From Azospirillum brasilense (GTDB taxonomy: Bacteria; Pseudomonadota; Alphaproteobacteria; Azospirillales; Azospirillaceae), in contig NZ_QLKQ01000047.1 in NCBI RefSeq assembly GCF_003349955.1, positions 1 through 60,568 on the forward strand: a stretch of DNA of 60,568 nucleotides, read 5' to 3'. Made by a program: the position numbers and the translations under genes. Numbering within the stretch: position 1 is the stretch's first letter; each line of letters opens with the position of its first letter. Below are positions 15,390-25,590 of the stretch, in pieces. The notes beneath the pieces are model-generated. The model searched no databases and had not been told where the DNA came from. It was given only the letters and a program-made list of their open reading frames with translations.

Positions 15390-16405
15390 GTCCCATGCCC
15401 AAGACACCCCTGCCGAAAGCCCAGCCGAAGCGGCGCGGGCGCCCCTGCAAACCGCGCCCGATCGCGGCCTCGCCCCACGTCGACGCCTTCCTGGACATGC
15501 TGACGGCGGAGCGCGGCGCCGCGCTCAACACCCGCGTGGCCTACGAGCGCGACCTCGCCGACCTCGCCCTCTGGCTGGCCCAGCGCGGGCAGCCGCTGGA
15601 GAAGGCGGTGACGGAGGATCTGCGCGCCTACCTCGCCTTCCAGTATGTGGAGGGCGGGCAGAAGCCGGCGCCGCGCACGCTGGCCCGCCGCCTGTCGGCG
15701 ATGCGCCAGTTCTACCGCTTCCTGGTTTCGGAAGGCCGGCGGGCCGACGACCCCGCCTCGGCGCTCGACAGCCCGAAGCAGGGCCGCCCGCTGCCCAAGA
15801 TCCTGACGGTGGAGGAGGTCACGCGCATGATCGACTCCGCCCAGACCCGCGGCGGGCCGGAAGGGCTGCGGCTGGTCGCGCTTCTGGAGGTGCTCTACGC
15901 CACCGGCCTGCGCGTGTCGGAGCTGGTCGGCCTGCCGATGGCGGCCATCCTGCGCGACGGGCGCGGGCTGATCGTGCGCGGCAAGGGCGGGAAGGAGCGC
16001 ATGGTGCCGCTGTCCGAACCGGCTTCCGCGGCGCTGAACGCCTATCTGCCCTGGCGGAGCCATTTCATCCTGGCCGGGCGCGAGAGCGGGCCGATCGCCT
16101 TCCTCTTCCCGTCGCGCAGCTCCACCAACGGGCATCTGACGCGCCAGCGATTCGCCCAGCTTCTGAAGGAACTGGCCATCGAGTCGAACATCGACCCGGA
16201 GAAGGTCAGCCCCCACGTCCTGCGCCACGCCTTCGCCACCCATCTGCTCGACCGCGGGGCGGACCTGCGCTCGGTCCAGAAGATGCTGGGCCACGCCGAC
16301 ATCGCCACCACCCAGATCTACACCCACGTGGTGTCGGAGCGGCTGAAACAGGTCGTGCACGAGCACCACCCGCTGGCCCGGCGAAAAACCGTTCGTACGC
16401 AATAG
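15386..16405 (+). CDS. xerD: Site-specific tyrosine recombinase XerD
   Basis: Chromosome dimer-resolving recombinase acting at dif with XerC, 339 residues (slightly longer than usual because of a basic N-terminal leader of about 25 residues). The catalytic set is complete: R176 in YATGLRVSEL, a lysine in RGKGGKERMVPL, H277 and R280 in HVLRHAFATHLL, H303 in LGHADIATTQIYTHV, and the nucleophile Y312. The N-terminal SAM-like core-binding domain (LTAERGAALNTRVAYERDL) is present. It overlaps the upstream gene by four bases and is thus its operon partner. The adjacency to aroK fits the usual alphaproteobacterial order. Confidence 0.93.
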   Translation: MSPMPKTPLPKAQPKRRGRPCKPRPIAASPHVDAFLDMLTAERGAALNTRVAYERDLADLALWLAQRGQPLEKAVTEDLRAYLAFQYVEGGQKPAPRTLARRLSAMRQFYRFLVSEGRRADDPASALDSPKQGRPLPKILTVEEVTRMIDSAQTRGGPEGLRLVALLEVLYATGLRVSELVGLPMAAILRDGRGLIVRGKGGKERMVPLSEPASAALNAYLPWRSHFILAGRESGPIAFLFPSRSSTNGHLTRQRFAQLLKELAIESNIDPEKVSPHVLRHAFATHLLDRGADLRSVQKMLGHADIATTQIYTHVVSERLKQVVHEHHPLARRKTVRTQ

Positions 16406-16546
16406 CGTTGCGCGCAGAAGGGGTGGCTCTTTCGAAAGATACCAATCCGGCTATGGCGGCTTCTCCCGCTGTGGTATAGCCCTTGTCCCAATGGGGTTGG
16501 CCGGCGACCGCGCCGGACCGCCCTCGCGACGAACAGGGGGAACCGC

Positions 16547-18151
<1,605 letters not shown>

Positions 18152-18181
18152 GGCTCCTCTCTGGACTCTCGTACCTACGGT

Positions 18182-18280
18182 CCCCCACCCTAACCCTCCC
18201 CCGCTGCGCAGGGGAGGGGACTGCCGCCGCTTTGCGCCAAGCTCCCTCCCTTGCGAAGCGGGGGAGGGCCGGGGTGGGGG
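18182..18280. repeat. GC-rich double-hairpin repeat, copy 1
   Basis: Two inverted repeats: CCCTCCCCCGC / GCAGGGGAGGG at 18194-18218, and CCCTCCCTTGCG / GCGGGGGAGGG at about 18244-18268, framed by CCCCCACCC and GGGTGGGGG-like ends. It fills most of the gap between aceB and the DMT transporter gene. Confidence 0.9.
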
Positions 18281-18385
18281 CAACACTCAGACGCGTTCCC
18301 AGCCTGCCCGACCTGCTTGGCAAAAGGCGGAGGCTTCGCCATGTTCGCTGGCCCGTCCGCGTCCCGAGCCTGAGGTTCCGTTCCC

Positions 18386-19300
18386 GTGTCCACATCCGCC
18401 ACCGTCCCGCCGGCCTCGCGCGGGGCCGAATCGCTCGCGCTGCTGCTCCTGGTCGGCGGGTTGATCGGGGTGATCTTTCCGGTCACCAAGATCGCGCAGG
18501 CGGCCGGCGTGCCGCCGCTGCCCTGGGCCTTCTCCATGATGCTGGGCGCCGGCGTGATCCTGGCCGGGCTGGCGCGTTTCAAACGGCAGCCGATGCCCCT
18601 GACCGGGCGGTATCTGCGCTACTTCGCGGTGTCGGGGCTGCTGTCCATGGCGCTGCCCAACGTGGTGCTGTTCTTCGTCATGCCGTGGCTGGGGGCCGGG
18701 CTGTCGGCGGTGGTCTACACGCTGCCGCCGATCCTGACGCTGCTGATGGCCGTGGCGGTGCGGATCGAAAAGCCCGACCGCGGCCGGGTGGCGGGCATCC
18801 TGCTCGGATTCGCCGGCGCGCTGATGATCGTCGGGCCGCGCGGCAGCCTGCCCTCGCCCGATCTGGCCGGCTGGATGGCGCTGGCCTTCGTCATGCCGGC
18901 CGCGGTCGCGGCGGGCAACGTCTACCGCACCGTGGCCTGGCCGCCGGGCGGGCAGCCGGTGGCGCTGGCGGCGGGGACCATGCTGGGCGGGGCAGGCTGG
19001 GTCCTGCTGGCGCTGCTCGGCACCGGGGCGGTGGCGGAATTGCCGGCGCTGGGCCTTGCGCCCGCACTGGCCCTGATTCAGATCGCGGTGACGGCGCTGA
19101 CCTATGTGCTGTATTTCCGGCTCCAGGTCGTCGCCGGGCCGGTCTATCTCAGCCAGATCGGCTACGTGGCGACCTCGGTCGGGCTGGGCACCGGGACGCT
19201 GCTGTTCGGCGAGCGCTATTCCCCTTGGGTGTGGGGCGGGGCCGCGGTGATCGTCCTGGGCGTGCTTCTGGTCAGTTTTGGCCGGCGATTCGCGCGATAA
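18386..19300 (+). CDS. DMT superfamily (EamA) transporter
   Basis: A 304-residue inner-membrane protein with about ten hydrophobic segments in two EamA-type halves (first half LLLLVGGLIGVIFPVTKIAQ, second half WMALAFVMPAAVAAGNVYR). Such proteins export or import small metabolites; the substrate cannot be read from the sequence. The start is a GTG at 18386. It stands between the hairpin repeat and accA and may have its own promoter in the repeat-bearing gap. Confidence 0.85.
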   Translation: MSTSATVPPASRGAESLALLLLVGGLIGVIFPVTKIAQAAGVPPLPWAFSMMLGAGVILAGLARFKRQPMPLTGRYLRYFAVSGLLSMALPNVVLFFVMPWLGAGLSAVVYTLPPILTLLMAVAVRIEKPDRGRVAGILLGFAGALMIVGPRGSLPSPDLAGWMALAFVMPAAVAAGNVYRTVAWPPGGQPVALAAGTMLGGAGWVLLALLGTGAVAELPALGLAPALALIQIAVTALTYVLYFRLQVVAGPVYLSQIGYVATSVGLGTGTLLFGERYSPWVWGGAAVIVLGVLLVSFGRRFAR

Positions 19301-19387
19301 GCTGTGGCATCGCCGCCGCGCACCGTGGTACCAAGGCCGGTCCGCGACGTCCGCGTCCTATCCTATTCGGTCCGTGATCCTTCCGGC

Positions 19388-20344
19388 ATGCAAACCTTCC
19401 TGGAATTCGAAAAGCCGATCGCCGAGCTTGAAGGCAAGATCGAGGAACTGCGCCACCTGACCAACGCCGGCGACATCAACATCGCCGACGAAGTGACGAA
19501 GCTGCAGACCAAGGTCGACAAGCTCCTCCGGCAGACCTACGCGAAGCTCACCCCGGCGCAGAAGGTGCAGGTGGCCCGCCACCCCAACCGTCCGCACTGT
19601 CTGGACTATGTGAAGGGGCTGATCGACGACTTCACGCCGCTGGCCGGCGACCGCGGCTTCGCCGAAGACCGCGCGGTCATCGGCGGGCTGGGCCGCTTCC
19701 GCGGCCGCTCGGTCGTGGTGATCGGGCAGGAGAAGGGCCACGACACCGAGACGCGCGTGCGCCACAACTTCGGCATGGCCAAGCCCGAGGGCTACCGCAA
19801 GGCCCAGCGCCTGATGGACCTTGCCGACCGCTTCAAACTGCCGGTCGTCTCGCTGGTCGACACCGCCGGTGCCTTCCCCGGCGTCCAGGCGGAGGAGCGC
19901 GGCCAGGCCGAGGCCATCGCCAAGAGCATCGAGCGCTGCCTGCGCCTGTCCGTGCCCATGGTGGCCGCGGTCATCGGCGAGGGCGGCTCCGGCGGCGCCA
20001 TCGCCATCGCGACGGCCGACCGGGTGCTGATGCTGGAGCACGCCATCTACTCCGTCATTTCGCCGGAGGGCTGCGCGTCGATCCTGTGGCGCAACCCCGA
20101 CATGGCCGGCGAGGCCGCCGTGGCGCTGCGCCTGATCAGCCACGACCTCAAGGAGCTCGGCGTCATCGACCGGGTGGTGAGCGAGCCGATCGGCGGCGCC
20201 CACCGCGATCCGGCGGAGACCATCAAGGCGCTGGGCGACGCCATCGAGGAGTCGCTGGGCGATCTCGACGGGCTGGACGGCGCGGCGGTCCGCGCCCAGC
20301 GCCGCCAGAAGTTCCTCGACATGGGCCAGAAGGGCCTGGGGTAA
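19388..20344 (+). CDS. accA: Acetyl-CoA carboxylase carboxyltransferase subunit alpha
   Basis: Alpha subunit of the carboxyltransferase that forms malonyl-CoA for fatty acid synthesis. It has 318 residues, the standard length, with the coiled N-terminal EFEKPIAELEGKIEELR typical of AccA. The oxyanion-hole region GEGGSGGAIAIATADRVLMLEHAIYSVISPEGCASILW is fully conserved. The ATG at 19388 is chosen because it matches the family N-terminus; the open frame extends upstream to 19304. The MAPEG gene starts five bases after the stop. Confidence 0.96.
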   Translation: MQTFLEFEKPIAELEGKIEELRHLTNAGDINIADEVTKLQTKVDKLLRQTYAKLTPAQKVQVARHPNRPHCLDYVKGLIDDFTPLAGDRGFAEDRAVIGGLGRFRGRSVVVIGQEKGHDTETRVRHNFGMAKPEGYRKAQRLMDLADRFKLPVVSLVDTAGAFPGVQAEERGQAEAIAKSIERCLRLSVPMVAAVIGEGGSGGAIAIATADRVLMLEHAIYSVISPEGCASILWRNPDMAGEAAVALRLISHDLKELGVIDRVVSEPIGGAHRDPAETIKALGDAIEESLGDLDGLDGAAVRAQRRQKFLDMGQKGLG

Positions 20345-20349
20345 GCTCC

Positions 20350-20892
20350 ATGGCCGCCGCACCGGAGACCCGTCCCTCCAAGACCCGTCTTCTGCGTCTG
20401 GCGGCCACCGTCAACCTCGCCGCGGTGGCCGTGGCGCTGCTGGCCCTGTGGCTGCTGCCGCCGCTGTTCGCGCCGCCGCCCGGCATCGCCGATCCGGGCG
20501 CGCGCATGGCCTTCTGGGGGCGGCTCGCCCTGTGGCCGGCGCTGGTGCTGTTCCTGACGGTGGGCGGGGTGCTGGTCGCCCGCGCCCGCTCCGTCGCCCT
20601 GAACCCCATCGACGACGCCGAGTCGCGCCTCTACCGGGTCAGCCAGCGCGTGCTGACCAACACGGTGGAGCAGACGCTGATCTTCGTGCCCGCCCTGGCG
20701 GCGCTGGTGGCGCAGATGCCGCTGCCCGATCTCGGCTTCGCCCGGCTGGCGACCGCGCTGTTCGTGCTGGGCCGCCTGCTGTTCTGGGCGGGCTACCTGA
20801 TCCACCCCTATGTGCGGGCGCCGGGCATGGCGGTCACGCTGACCGTCAACCTCGTCGTGCTCGGCTGGGCGCTGGTGCTCGCCGTCGGCTGA
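20350..20892 (+). CDS. MAPEG family membrane protein
   Basis: A 180-residue protein with about four membrane segments, resembling the MAPEG family (membrane-associated proteins in eicosanoid and glutathione metabolism). The family-like motif is NPIDDAESRLYRVSQRVLTNTVEQTLIFVPALAAL, containing the conserved N...R.N..E pattern used for glutathione binding in true members. Bacterial relatives are mostly uncharacterised. It starts five bases after accA, so it is probably read from the same transcript. Confidence 0.75.
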   Translation: MAAAPETRPSKTRLLRLAATVNLAAVAVALLALWLLPPLFAPPPGIADPGARMAFWGRLALWPALVLFLTVGGVLVARARSVALNPIDDAESRLYRVSQRVLTNTVEQTLIFVPALAALVAQMPLPDLGFARLATALFVLGRLLFWAGYLIHPYVRAPGMAVTLTVNLVVLGWALVLAVG

Positions 20893-20899
20893 GCGGGGG

Positions 20900-21883
20900 T
20901 TACAGCCAGCGCCGCCGCTTGAAGTGGATCATCGGCAGGGCCGCCGACAGGACCATCAGCATGACCGCCAGCGGATAGCCGAAGGTCCAGTTCTTCTCCG
21001 GCATGTGCACGAAGTTCATGCCGTAGATGCTGGCGACCAGGGTTGGCGGGAACAGGGCGACCGTCAGGATCGAGACGATCTTGATGATCTCGTTCTGCTC
21101 GACGTTGATGCGGCCCAGCGTGGTGTCCAGCAGCAGGCTGACCTTGCCCGACAGGAACTGGGCGTACTCGCCGAGCCCCGTGACGTCCTGCAGGGCGGCG
21201 CGCGCCCAGCGCCGGGTCCGCTTGGCCGGGGTCCAGCCCTCGCCGCGGGCCAGGAAGGTCAGCAGGCGGTTGAGCGTCGACAGGCTGACATGGGCCTTGC
21301 CGATCAGGTGCCCGGTGTGGCCGATGCGCTTGAGCGTGCGGGTGTCGTCGCGCCGCTCCCCCTTGACCGGCAGCGCGCGCCCGCGGAAGGCGCGGCTGCC
21401 CATGGTGTCCAGCTCCAGCCCGACGCGGCGCAGGACGGCGGCGGTGCGCTCCACCACCCCGTCGAGCAGGGCGGCCAGGACCGCCTCGGCCGTCAGCTCC
21501 GCGCCGCCGCTGCGGGTGACGCGGCGGCGGAAGGCCAGGAAGGGCTGAGGGTCGACGGTGTGGATAGTGGCGAGCCGCCCGCCGGCCAGGACGAAGCTGA
21601 CCGGGACGATGCGCGGCTGGTCGGTGTCGGCCCAGACCAGGACCAGCGCGGTCATGTGGATGGCGCCGGGAGTGATGCGCAGGCGGCTCGATTCCTCGAT
21701 CTCCGCCATCTGCTCCCGAGTCGGCAGCTTGATGCCCATCAGCGCCTCGGCGCGGGCCAGCTCCTCCGGGGTCGGGTTCTGCAGATCGAGCCAGACGGCG
21801 TCGGTGGGCAGGGGAGTGGCGACGCCCTCGGCCTCGCGGGCCCAGCGCAGCCGGTCACCATCGCAGGCGAAGACGTGGAGCAT
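20900..21883 (-). CDS. CorA-family divalent cation transporter, ZntB-like
   Basis: A 327-residue transporter of the CorA/ZntB superfamily. The large N-terminal cytoplasmic domain is followed by two C-terminal membrane helices; the pore signature G288-M-N290 lies at the end of the first (IYGMNFVHMPE), then the second helix (YPLAVMLMVLSAALPMIHFKRRRWL). ZntB-type members move zinc with protons, CorA-type members magnesium or cobalt; the conserved sequence WLDLQNPTPEE near the N-terminus favours the ZntB-like branch but does not decide the ion. It is convergent with the MAPEG gene, eight bases apart. Confidence 0.85.
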   Translation of the reverse strand: MLHVFACDGDRLRWAREAEGVATPLPTDAVWLDLQNPTPEELARAEALMGIKLPTREQMAEIEESSRLRITPGAIHMTALVLVWADTDQPRIVPVSFVLAGGRLATIHTVDPQPFLAFRRRVTRSGGAELTAEAVLAALLDGVVERTAAVLRRVGLELDTMGSRAFRGRALPVKGERRDDTRTLKRIGHTGHLIGKAHVSLSTLNRLLTFLARGEGWTPAKRTRRWARAALQDVTGLGEYAQFLSGKVSLLLDTTLGRINVEQNEIIKIVSILTVALFPPTLVASIYGMNFVHMPEKNWTFGYPLAVMLMVLSAALPMIHFKRRRWL

Positions 21884-21894
21884 GGCGGCCCGCT

Positions 21895-22224
21895 TTAGAG
21901 GAGACGGCCGAAGCGGCGCGGCTTGCGCGGCTGGGACGGCTCTTCGGCGGGGCCATCGGCGTCCCTGGCGGCGTCCCCGGTGGCATCCCCGTCCGGAAGG
22001 TCGGCGGGCGCACCGTCCCGGCGCAGCGCGTCCTCCAGCTTGCGGCGGAAGGCCCCGCCGTCGTCCTTGGAGTCGAGGAAATGCCCGACGGCTTCCTTCG
22101 CCGAGTCGCGGTCGTAGGGGACCTTGCCGAAGACCGACAGCTTGGCGCGCTCCAGCAGCTTCGGGTCCATCCGTTCGCGGATGGCCTTCATCTGGCGGAG
22201 CAGGTCCTTGCGCACGTCGGACAT
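21895..22224 (-). CDS. Conserved hypothetical protein
   Basis: A 109-residue soluble protein. The N-terminal 70 residues look helical and conserved in character (RKDLLRQMKAIRERMDPKLLERAK), the middle is rich in Asp, Ala and Gly, and the C-terminus is basic (RKPRRFGRLL). No known domain is recognised. It lies between argB and the CorA-like gene, all on the minus strand, with 24 and 11 base gaps, so the three may share a transcript. Confidence 0.6.
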   Translation of the reverse strand: MSDVRKDLLRQMKAIRERMDPKLLERAKLSVFGKVPYDRDSAKEAVGHFLDSKDDGGAFRRKLEDALRRDGAPADLPDGDATGDAARDADGPAEEPSQPRKPRRFGRLL

Positions 22225-22248
22225 GGCGGGTCCCCCTCGCTTACGCGG

Positions 22249-23148
22249 TCACTCGCGGCCGATCAGCGTACCGGCCCCGCCCTCGGTGAAGATCTCCAGC
22301 AGCAGGGCGTGCGGCACCCGGCCGTCCAGGATGACGGCGGCGTCCACGCCCTGCTCGACGGCGTCGATGCAGGTCTCGATCTTCGGGATCATGCCGCCGG
22401 TGGCGGTGCCGTCGGCGATGGCGGCGCGCGCCTGGTCCAGCGACAGGCGCGGCACCAGCTCCTTGTTCTTGTCCAGAACGCCGGCGACGTCGGTCAGCAG
22501 GAAGAAGCGGGTGGCGCCCAGCGCCGAGGCGACGGCGCCCGCCGCGGTGTCGGCGTTGATGTTGTAGGTGTCGCCGTTGCGGTCGAAACCGATCGGGGCG
22601 ATGACCGGGATGATGTCCGACTGGGCCAGCGACGTGAGGATCTGCGGGTTCACCTGATAGGGCTCGCCGACGAAGCCGAGGTCCAGCACCTTCTCGATGT
22701 TGCTGTCCGGGTCGCGCTGGGTGCGGCGCAGCTTGCGCGCGGTGATCAGGCTGCCGTCCTTGCCCGACAGGCCGACGGCGCGGCCGCCCGCGTTGTTGAT
22801 GGCGGCGACGATCTGCTTGTTGATGGAGCCAGCCAGCACCATCTCGACCACCTCGACCGTCTCCTTGTCGGTGACGCGCAGGCCGTCGATGAAGCTGGAC
22901 TTGATGGCCAGCCGCTGCAGCATCTGGCCGATCTGCGGGCCGCCGCCGTGCACGACCACGGGGTTGATGCCGACCTGCTTCAGCAGGACGATGTCGCGGG
23001 CGAACTTCTCCGCCAGGCTGTCGTCACCCATGGCGTGGCCGCCGTACTTGATGACGAAGGTGCGTCCGGCGTAGCGGCGCATGTAGGGCAGGGCTTCGGA
23101 CAGGGTGCGGGCCTTGGCGAGCCACTCGTCGCGGGTCGTGTTCTGCAC
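22249..23148 (-). CDS. argB: Acetylglutamate kinase
   Basis: Second enzyme of the acetylated arginine pathway: phosphorylates N-acetylglutamate. With the GTG start at 23148 it has 299 residues, the standard length. The nucleotide-binding KYGGHAMGD and HGGGPQIGQML motifs, NAGGRAVGLSGKDG and INADTAAGAVASALGA are intact. An open frame extends upstream to 23367 but lacks family similarity. It closes the conserved rpmH...engB-argB neighbourhood, here split by an antiporter gene and a small forward gene. Confidence 0.95.
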   Translation of the reverse strand: MQNTTRDEWLAKARTLSEALPYMRRYAGRTFVIKYGGHAMGDDSLAEKFARDIVLLKQVGINPVVVHGGGPQIGQMLQRLAIKSSFIDGLRVTDKETVEVVEMVLAGSINKQIVAAINNAGGRAVGLSGKDGSLITARKLRRTQRDPDSNIEKVLDLGFVGEPYQVNPQILTSLAQSDIIPVIAPIGFDRNGDTYNINADTAAGAVASALGATRFFLLTDVAGVLDKNKELVPRLSLDQARAAIADGTATGGMIPKIETCIDAVEQGVDAAVILDGRVPHALLLEIFTEGGAGTLIGRE

Positions 23149-23316
23149 GGGATGGAGCCGTTCGTCGGGGTGGGCCAATCGGGTGAGATTCCGCCGACTC
23201 TTTAACGGAAAGCGCGAGGGGTGCCTAGGGGGCTTTTTCAGGGGGTGCCGCGTCCGGGAACCCTTGACCACGCCCGGCGGTTCGCCAAGGCAGGACGAGC
23301 CAGCAAGGACCCCGCC

Positions 23317-23493
23317 ATGAACGACCGCATCATGCCGACGCCGCGCAACCCCTTCACCGAGGCCCACAAGGCGGAGATGGAGGAAACCGCCCGGCGGGCC
23401 GAGGAGATCGACGGCTCCCCCAACGCCCAGGAGGTGACGGAGGCCGACAAGGCGCTGAAGGAACGGGGCCGCAGCGACGGCAAGCCCGGCTGA
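23317..23493 (+). CDS. Small hydrophilic protein
   Basis: A 58-residue, highly charged, helix-prone protein (NPFTEAHKAEMEETARRAEEIDG, then EVTEADKALKERG). No family recognised. It sits between the divergent start of argB and the 3' end of the antiporter gene, and it ends four bases before the antiporter stop codon on the other strand. The start at 23317 is chosen because the frame upstream has no protein-like character. Confidence 0.5.
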   Translation: MNDRIMPTPRNPFTEAHKAEMEETARRAEEIDGSPNAQEVTEADKALKERGRSDGKPG

Positions 23494-23497
23494 GGAA

Positions 23498-24766
23498 TCA
23501 GGCCGTGCCGGGGTGGCTGCCCCGGCGGCCGGCGATCCGCCCGGCCAGAAGGGTCATCGGCTGGGTCAGCGCGGTGACCACCACCGCCATCAGCACCATG
23601 GCGGAGAAGCAGGCCTCCGACAGCACCCCGGCCTCCAGCAGGATGGTCAGGACGATGACCTCCATCAGCCCCTTGCAGGACATCAGCGTGCCGAGCCGCC
23701 AGGAATCGGCGGCGCTCTCGCCCGACAGCCGGGCGGGCAGGGCGGTGCCCAGGACCTTGCCGGCGAGGGTCGCCACCGTCGCCAGCGCGAACACCCACCA
23801 TTGCGCCGAGGCGGCGAGGTCGAGATCGACCTTCAGGCCGGTCAGGGTGAAGAAGAAGGGCAGCAGGATCAGCGTCGCGAAATGCTCCAGCCGGTCCAGG
23901 ATGGCCGACGCGAGCCGCCGCGGCATGACCGTGCCGGCGACGAAGGCGCCCAGGATGTAGTGCAGCCCGATCAGCTCCGTCACCGCGGCGGAGCCGAGAA
24001 GGGCGGCGCAGGTGACCACCACCACCATGTCGCCGACGTCGCCGTCCGGGGCGATGCGGTTCATCAGCCGGGTCAGCAGGGGGCGGGCGAGCAGCGCCGT
24101 CGCTGCCAGATAGGCGAAGCCCAGGACGGCGATCTGCGCCACCCCGGCGAACCCGCCGCTTCCCCCCGCCGCCAGGGCCAGCACGGCGGTGATGAGAAGC
24201 CACAGCAGCGCGTCGTTGACCGCCGCGTAGCCCAGCGCCAGCCGGCCGACCCGCTCGCCGATCAGCCCCATCTCGCGCAGGATGGCGCCCAGCACCGGCA
24301 GGGCGGTCACCCCAACGCAGATGCCGAATCCGGCCGCGAACAGCAGCGGGTCGGCCTTCGGCCCGGCCATTTCGGGAAAGGCGCCGACGATCCGCCAGCC
24401 GAGCCCCCCACCGAGCAGCGTCGGCACGATCATGCTCGACAGGCCGATGCCGAGGAAGACGCGCCCGCGCCCCTTGAACTCCTCCAGGTCGAGATGCAGC
24501 CCGGTCAGGAAGGCGAAGAAGACCACGGCGAGCAGGGCCAGCCCGGAGAGCGGCGCCAGCGACTCCCTGGCGAACAGCGGTTGCCAGAGTTCCGGGGCGG
24601 CCTGCCCGAGAACCGACGGGCCGAGCGCGATCCCGAACAGGATTTGTATCACCACCATCGGGGCCACATGCTTCAGGCCGGACAGCCGCCACAGCAGGAA
24701 CGGACCGGCGATCAGCAGGATGGCCTGGAGGAGGAACAGCAGCGCCGGGGTCGGCTCGACGGCCAT
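23498..24766 (-). CDS. Cation/proton antiporter (CPA2, KefB type)
   Basis: A 422-residue membrane protein with about 12 hydrophobic segments and no C-terminal TrkA-N domain, so it is the short, NapA-like form of the CPA2 family. The conserved regions GLHLDLEEFKGRGR, FGICVGVTALPVLGAIL and the NDALLWLL motif in helix 5-6 (N-D being the ion-binding pair in NapA-like proteins) are visible. It probably exchanges Na+ or K+ for protons. It lies five bases downstream of engB in the same direction, apparently inserted in the engB-argB neighbourhood. Confidence 0.88.
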   Translation of the reverse strand: MAVEPTPALLFLLQAILLIAGPFLLWRLSGLKHVAPMVVIQILFGIALGPSVLGQAAPELWQPLFARESLAPLSGLALLAVVFFAFLTGLHLDLEEFKGRGRVFLGIGLSSMIVPTLLGGGLGWRIVGAFPEMAGPKADPLLFAAGFGICVGVTALPVLGAILREMGLIGERVGRLALGYAAVNDALLWLLITAVLALAAGGSGGFAGVAQIAVLGFAYLAATALLARPLLTRLMNRIAPDGDVGDMVVVVTCAALLGSAAVTELIGLHYILGAFVAGTVMPRRLASAILDRLEHFATLILLPFFFTLTGLKVDLDLAASAQWWVFALATVATLAGKVLGTALPARLSGESAADSWRLGTLMSCKGLMEVIVLTILLEAGVLSEACFSAMVLMAVVVTALTQPMTLLAGRIAGRRGSHPGTA

Positions 24767-24770
24767 CGGG

Positions 24771-25433
24771 TCATCCCAGGCTGGCGAGCTGGGCGAGGCT
24801 GGCCCGCAGCTCCGCGATGCCCTGGCCCTTCTCGGCGCTGGTGGCGTGGATCTCCGGGAAGGCGGCGGGGTGTTTCTTGATGGCCGCCACGGTGCGCTTG
24901 CTCACCTCGGCCAGCTCCTGCGACCGCACCTTGTCCGACTTGGTCAGGACGACGACGTAGGGCACCGCCGCCTGGTCGAGCATGGTCATGATCTCCTCGT
25001 CGTTGGGCTTCAGCCCGTGGCGCGAATCGACCAGAACCAACGCCCGGCGCAGCGTGACCCGGCCGCGCAGGAAGCGGCGGACCATGTCGTTCCAGAGCTC
25101 GATCTTCTCCTTCGATTCCTTGGCGTAGCCGTAGCCGGGCATGTCCACCAGCTTCAGCCGGTTGCCGAGGTTGAAGAAGTTGAGCTGCTGGGTGCGGCCC
25201 GGCGTGTTGGAGGTGCGGGCCAGCGTCTTGCGCCCGGTCAGCGCGTTGACGAGGCTGGACTTGCCGACGTTGGACCGCCCGGCGAAGGCGACCTCCGGCA
25301 GGTCGGCCTCGGGCAACTGCTCCGCCGTCTGGGCGCCCCAGATGAAATCGCATTCCTTGGCGAACAGAAGCCGCCCCGCTTCCAGGGCCTCCTCGTCGAA
25401 ACCGGAGATCGGGGAGCTGCTGGAAGTGGTCAT
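24771..25433 (-). CDS. engB: Ribosome biogenesis GTPase EngB/YsxC
   Basis: Essential GTPase for large ribosomal subunit assembly, 220 residues. G1 is G52-RSNVGKS-S60, G3 is DMPGYGYA, G4 is TKSD and G5 is SAEKGQG. The TrmE-type motif NTPGRTQQLNFF follows G1. The start ATG at 25433 matches the family; the frame is open further upstream. It is downstream of yidC but separated from it by a hairpin, so it may have its own promoter or depend on read-through. Confidence 0.95.
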   Translation of the reverse strand: MTTSSSSPISGFDEEALEAGRLLFAKECDFIWGAQTAEQLPEADLPEVAFAGRSNVGKSSLVNALTGRKTLARTSNTPGRTQQLNFFNLGNRLKLVDMPGYGYAKESKEKIELWNDMVRRFLRGRVTLRRALVLVDSRHGLKPNDEEIMTMLDQAAVPYVVVLTKSDKVRSQELAEVSKRTVAAIKKHPAAFPEIHATSAEKGQGIAELRASLAQLASLG

Positions 25434-25481
25434 GGACGGCGCTTTCGAAAGACACGGGGTGCGGGTGATCGTGACCGGCCC

Positions 25482-25530
25482 AAAACATAACCGCCGGCAA
25501 ACGCCCGTCAAGGGAGGCGCTTGCCGGCGG
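25482..25530 (-). terminator. Terminator behind yidC
   Basis: A 15-base stem with one mismatch: 25491-25505 pairs with 25516-25530 (outer arms CCGCCGGCAA and TTGCCGGCGG) around a ten-base loop. On the minus strand it is followed by TTATGTTTTG, so it fits termination of the rpmH-yidC transcript before engB. Confidence 0.6.
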
Positions 25531-25590
25531 TCGATGCCCTGCAAACAGACAGGGAAATCAGGGAAGCCGGGTATCAGGTGAAGAGAACCC

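Noticed and set aside
13488..16402. Long minus-strand frames (639 and 735 codons) opposite the exported protein and xerD
   Set aside because: Low-complexity translations without motifs; the plus-strand xerD has a complete catalytic set.
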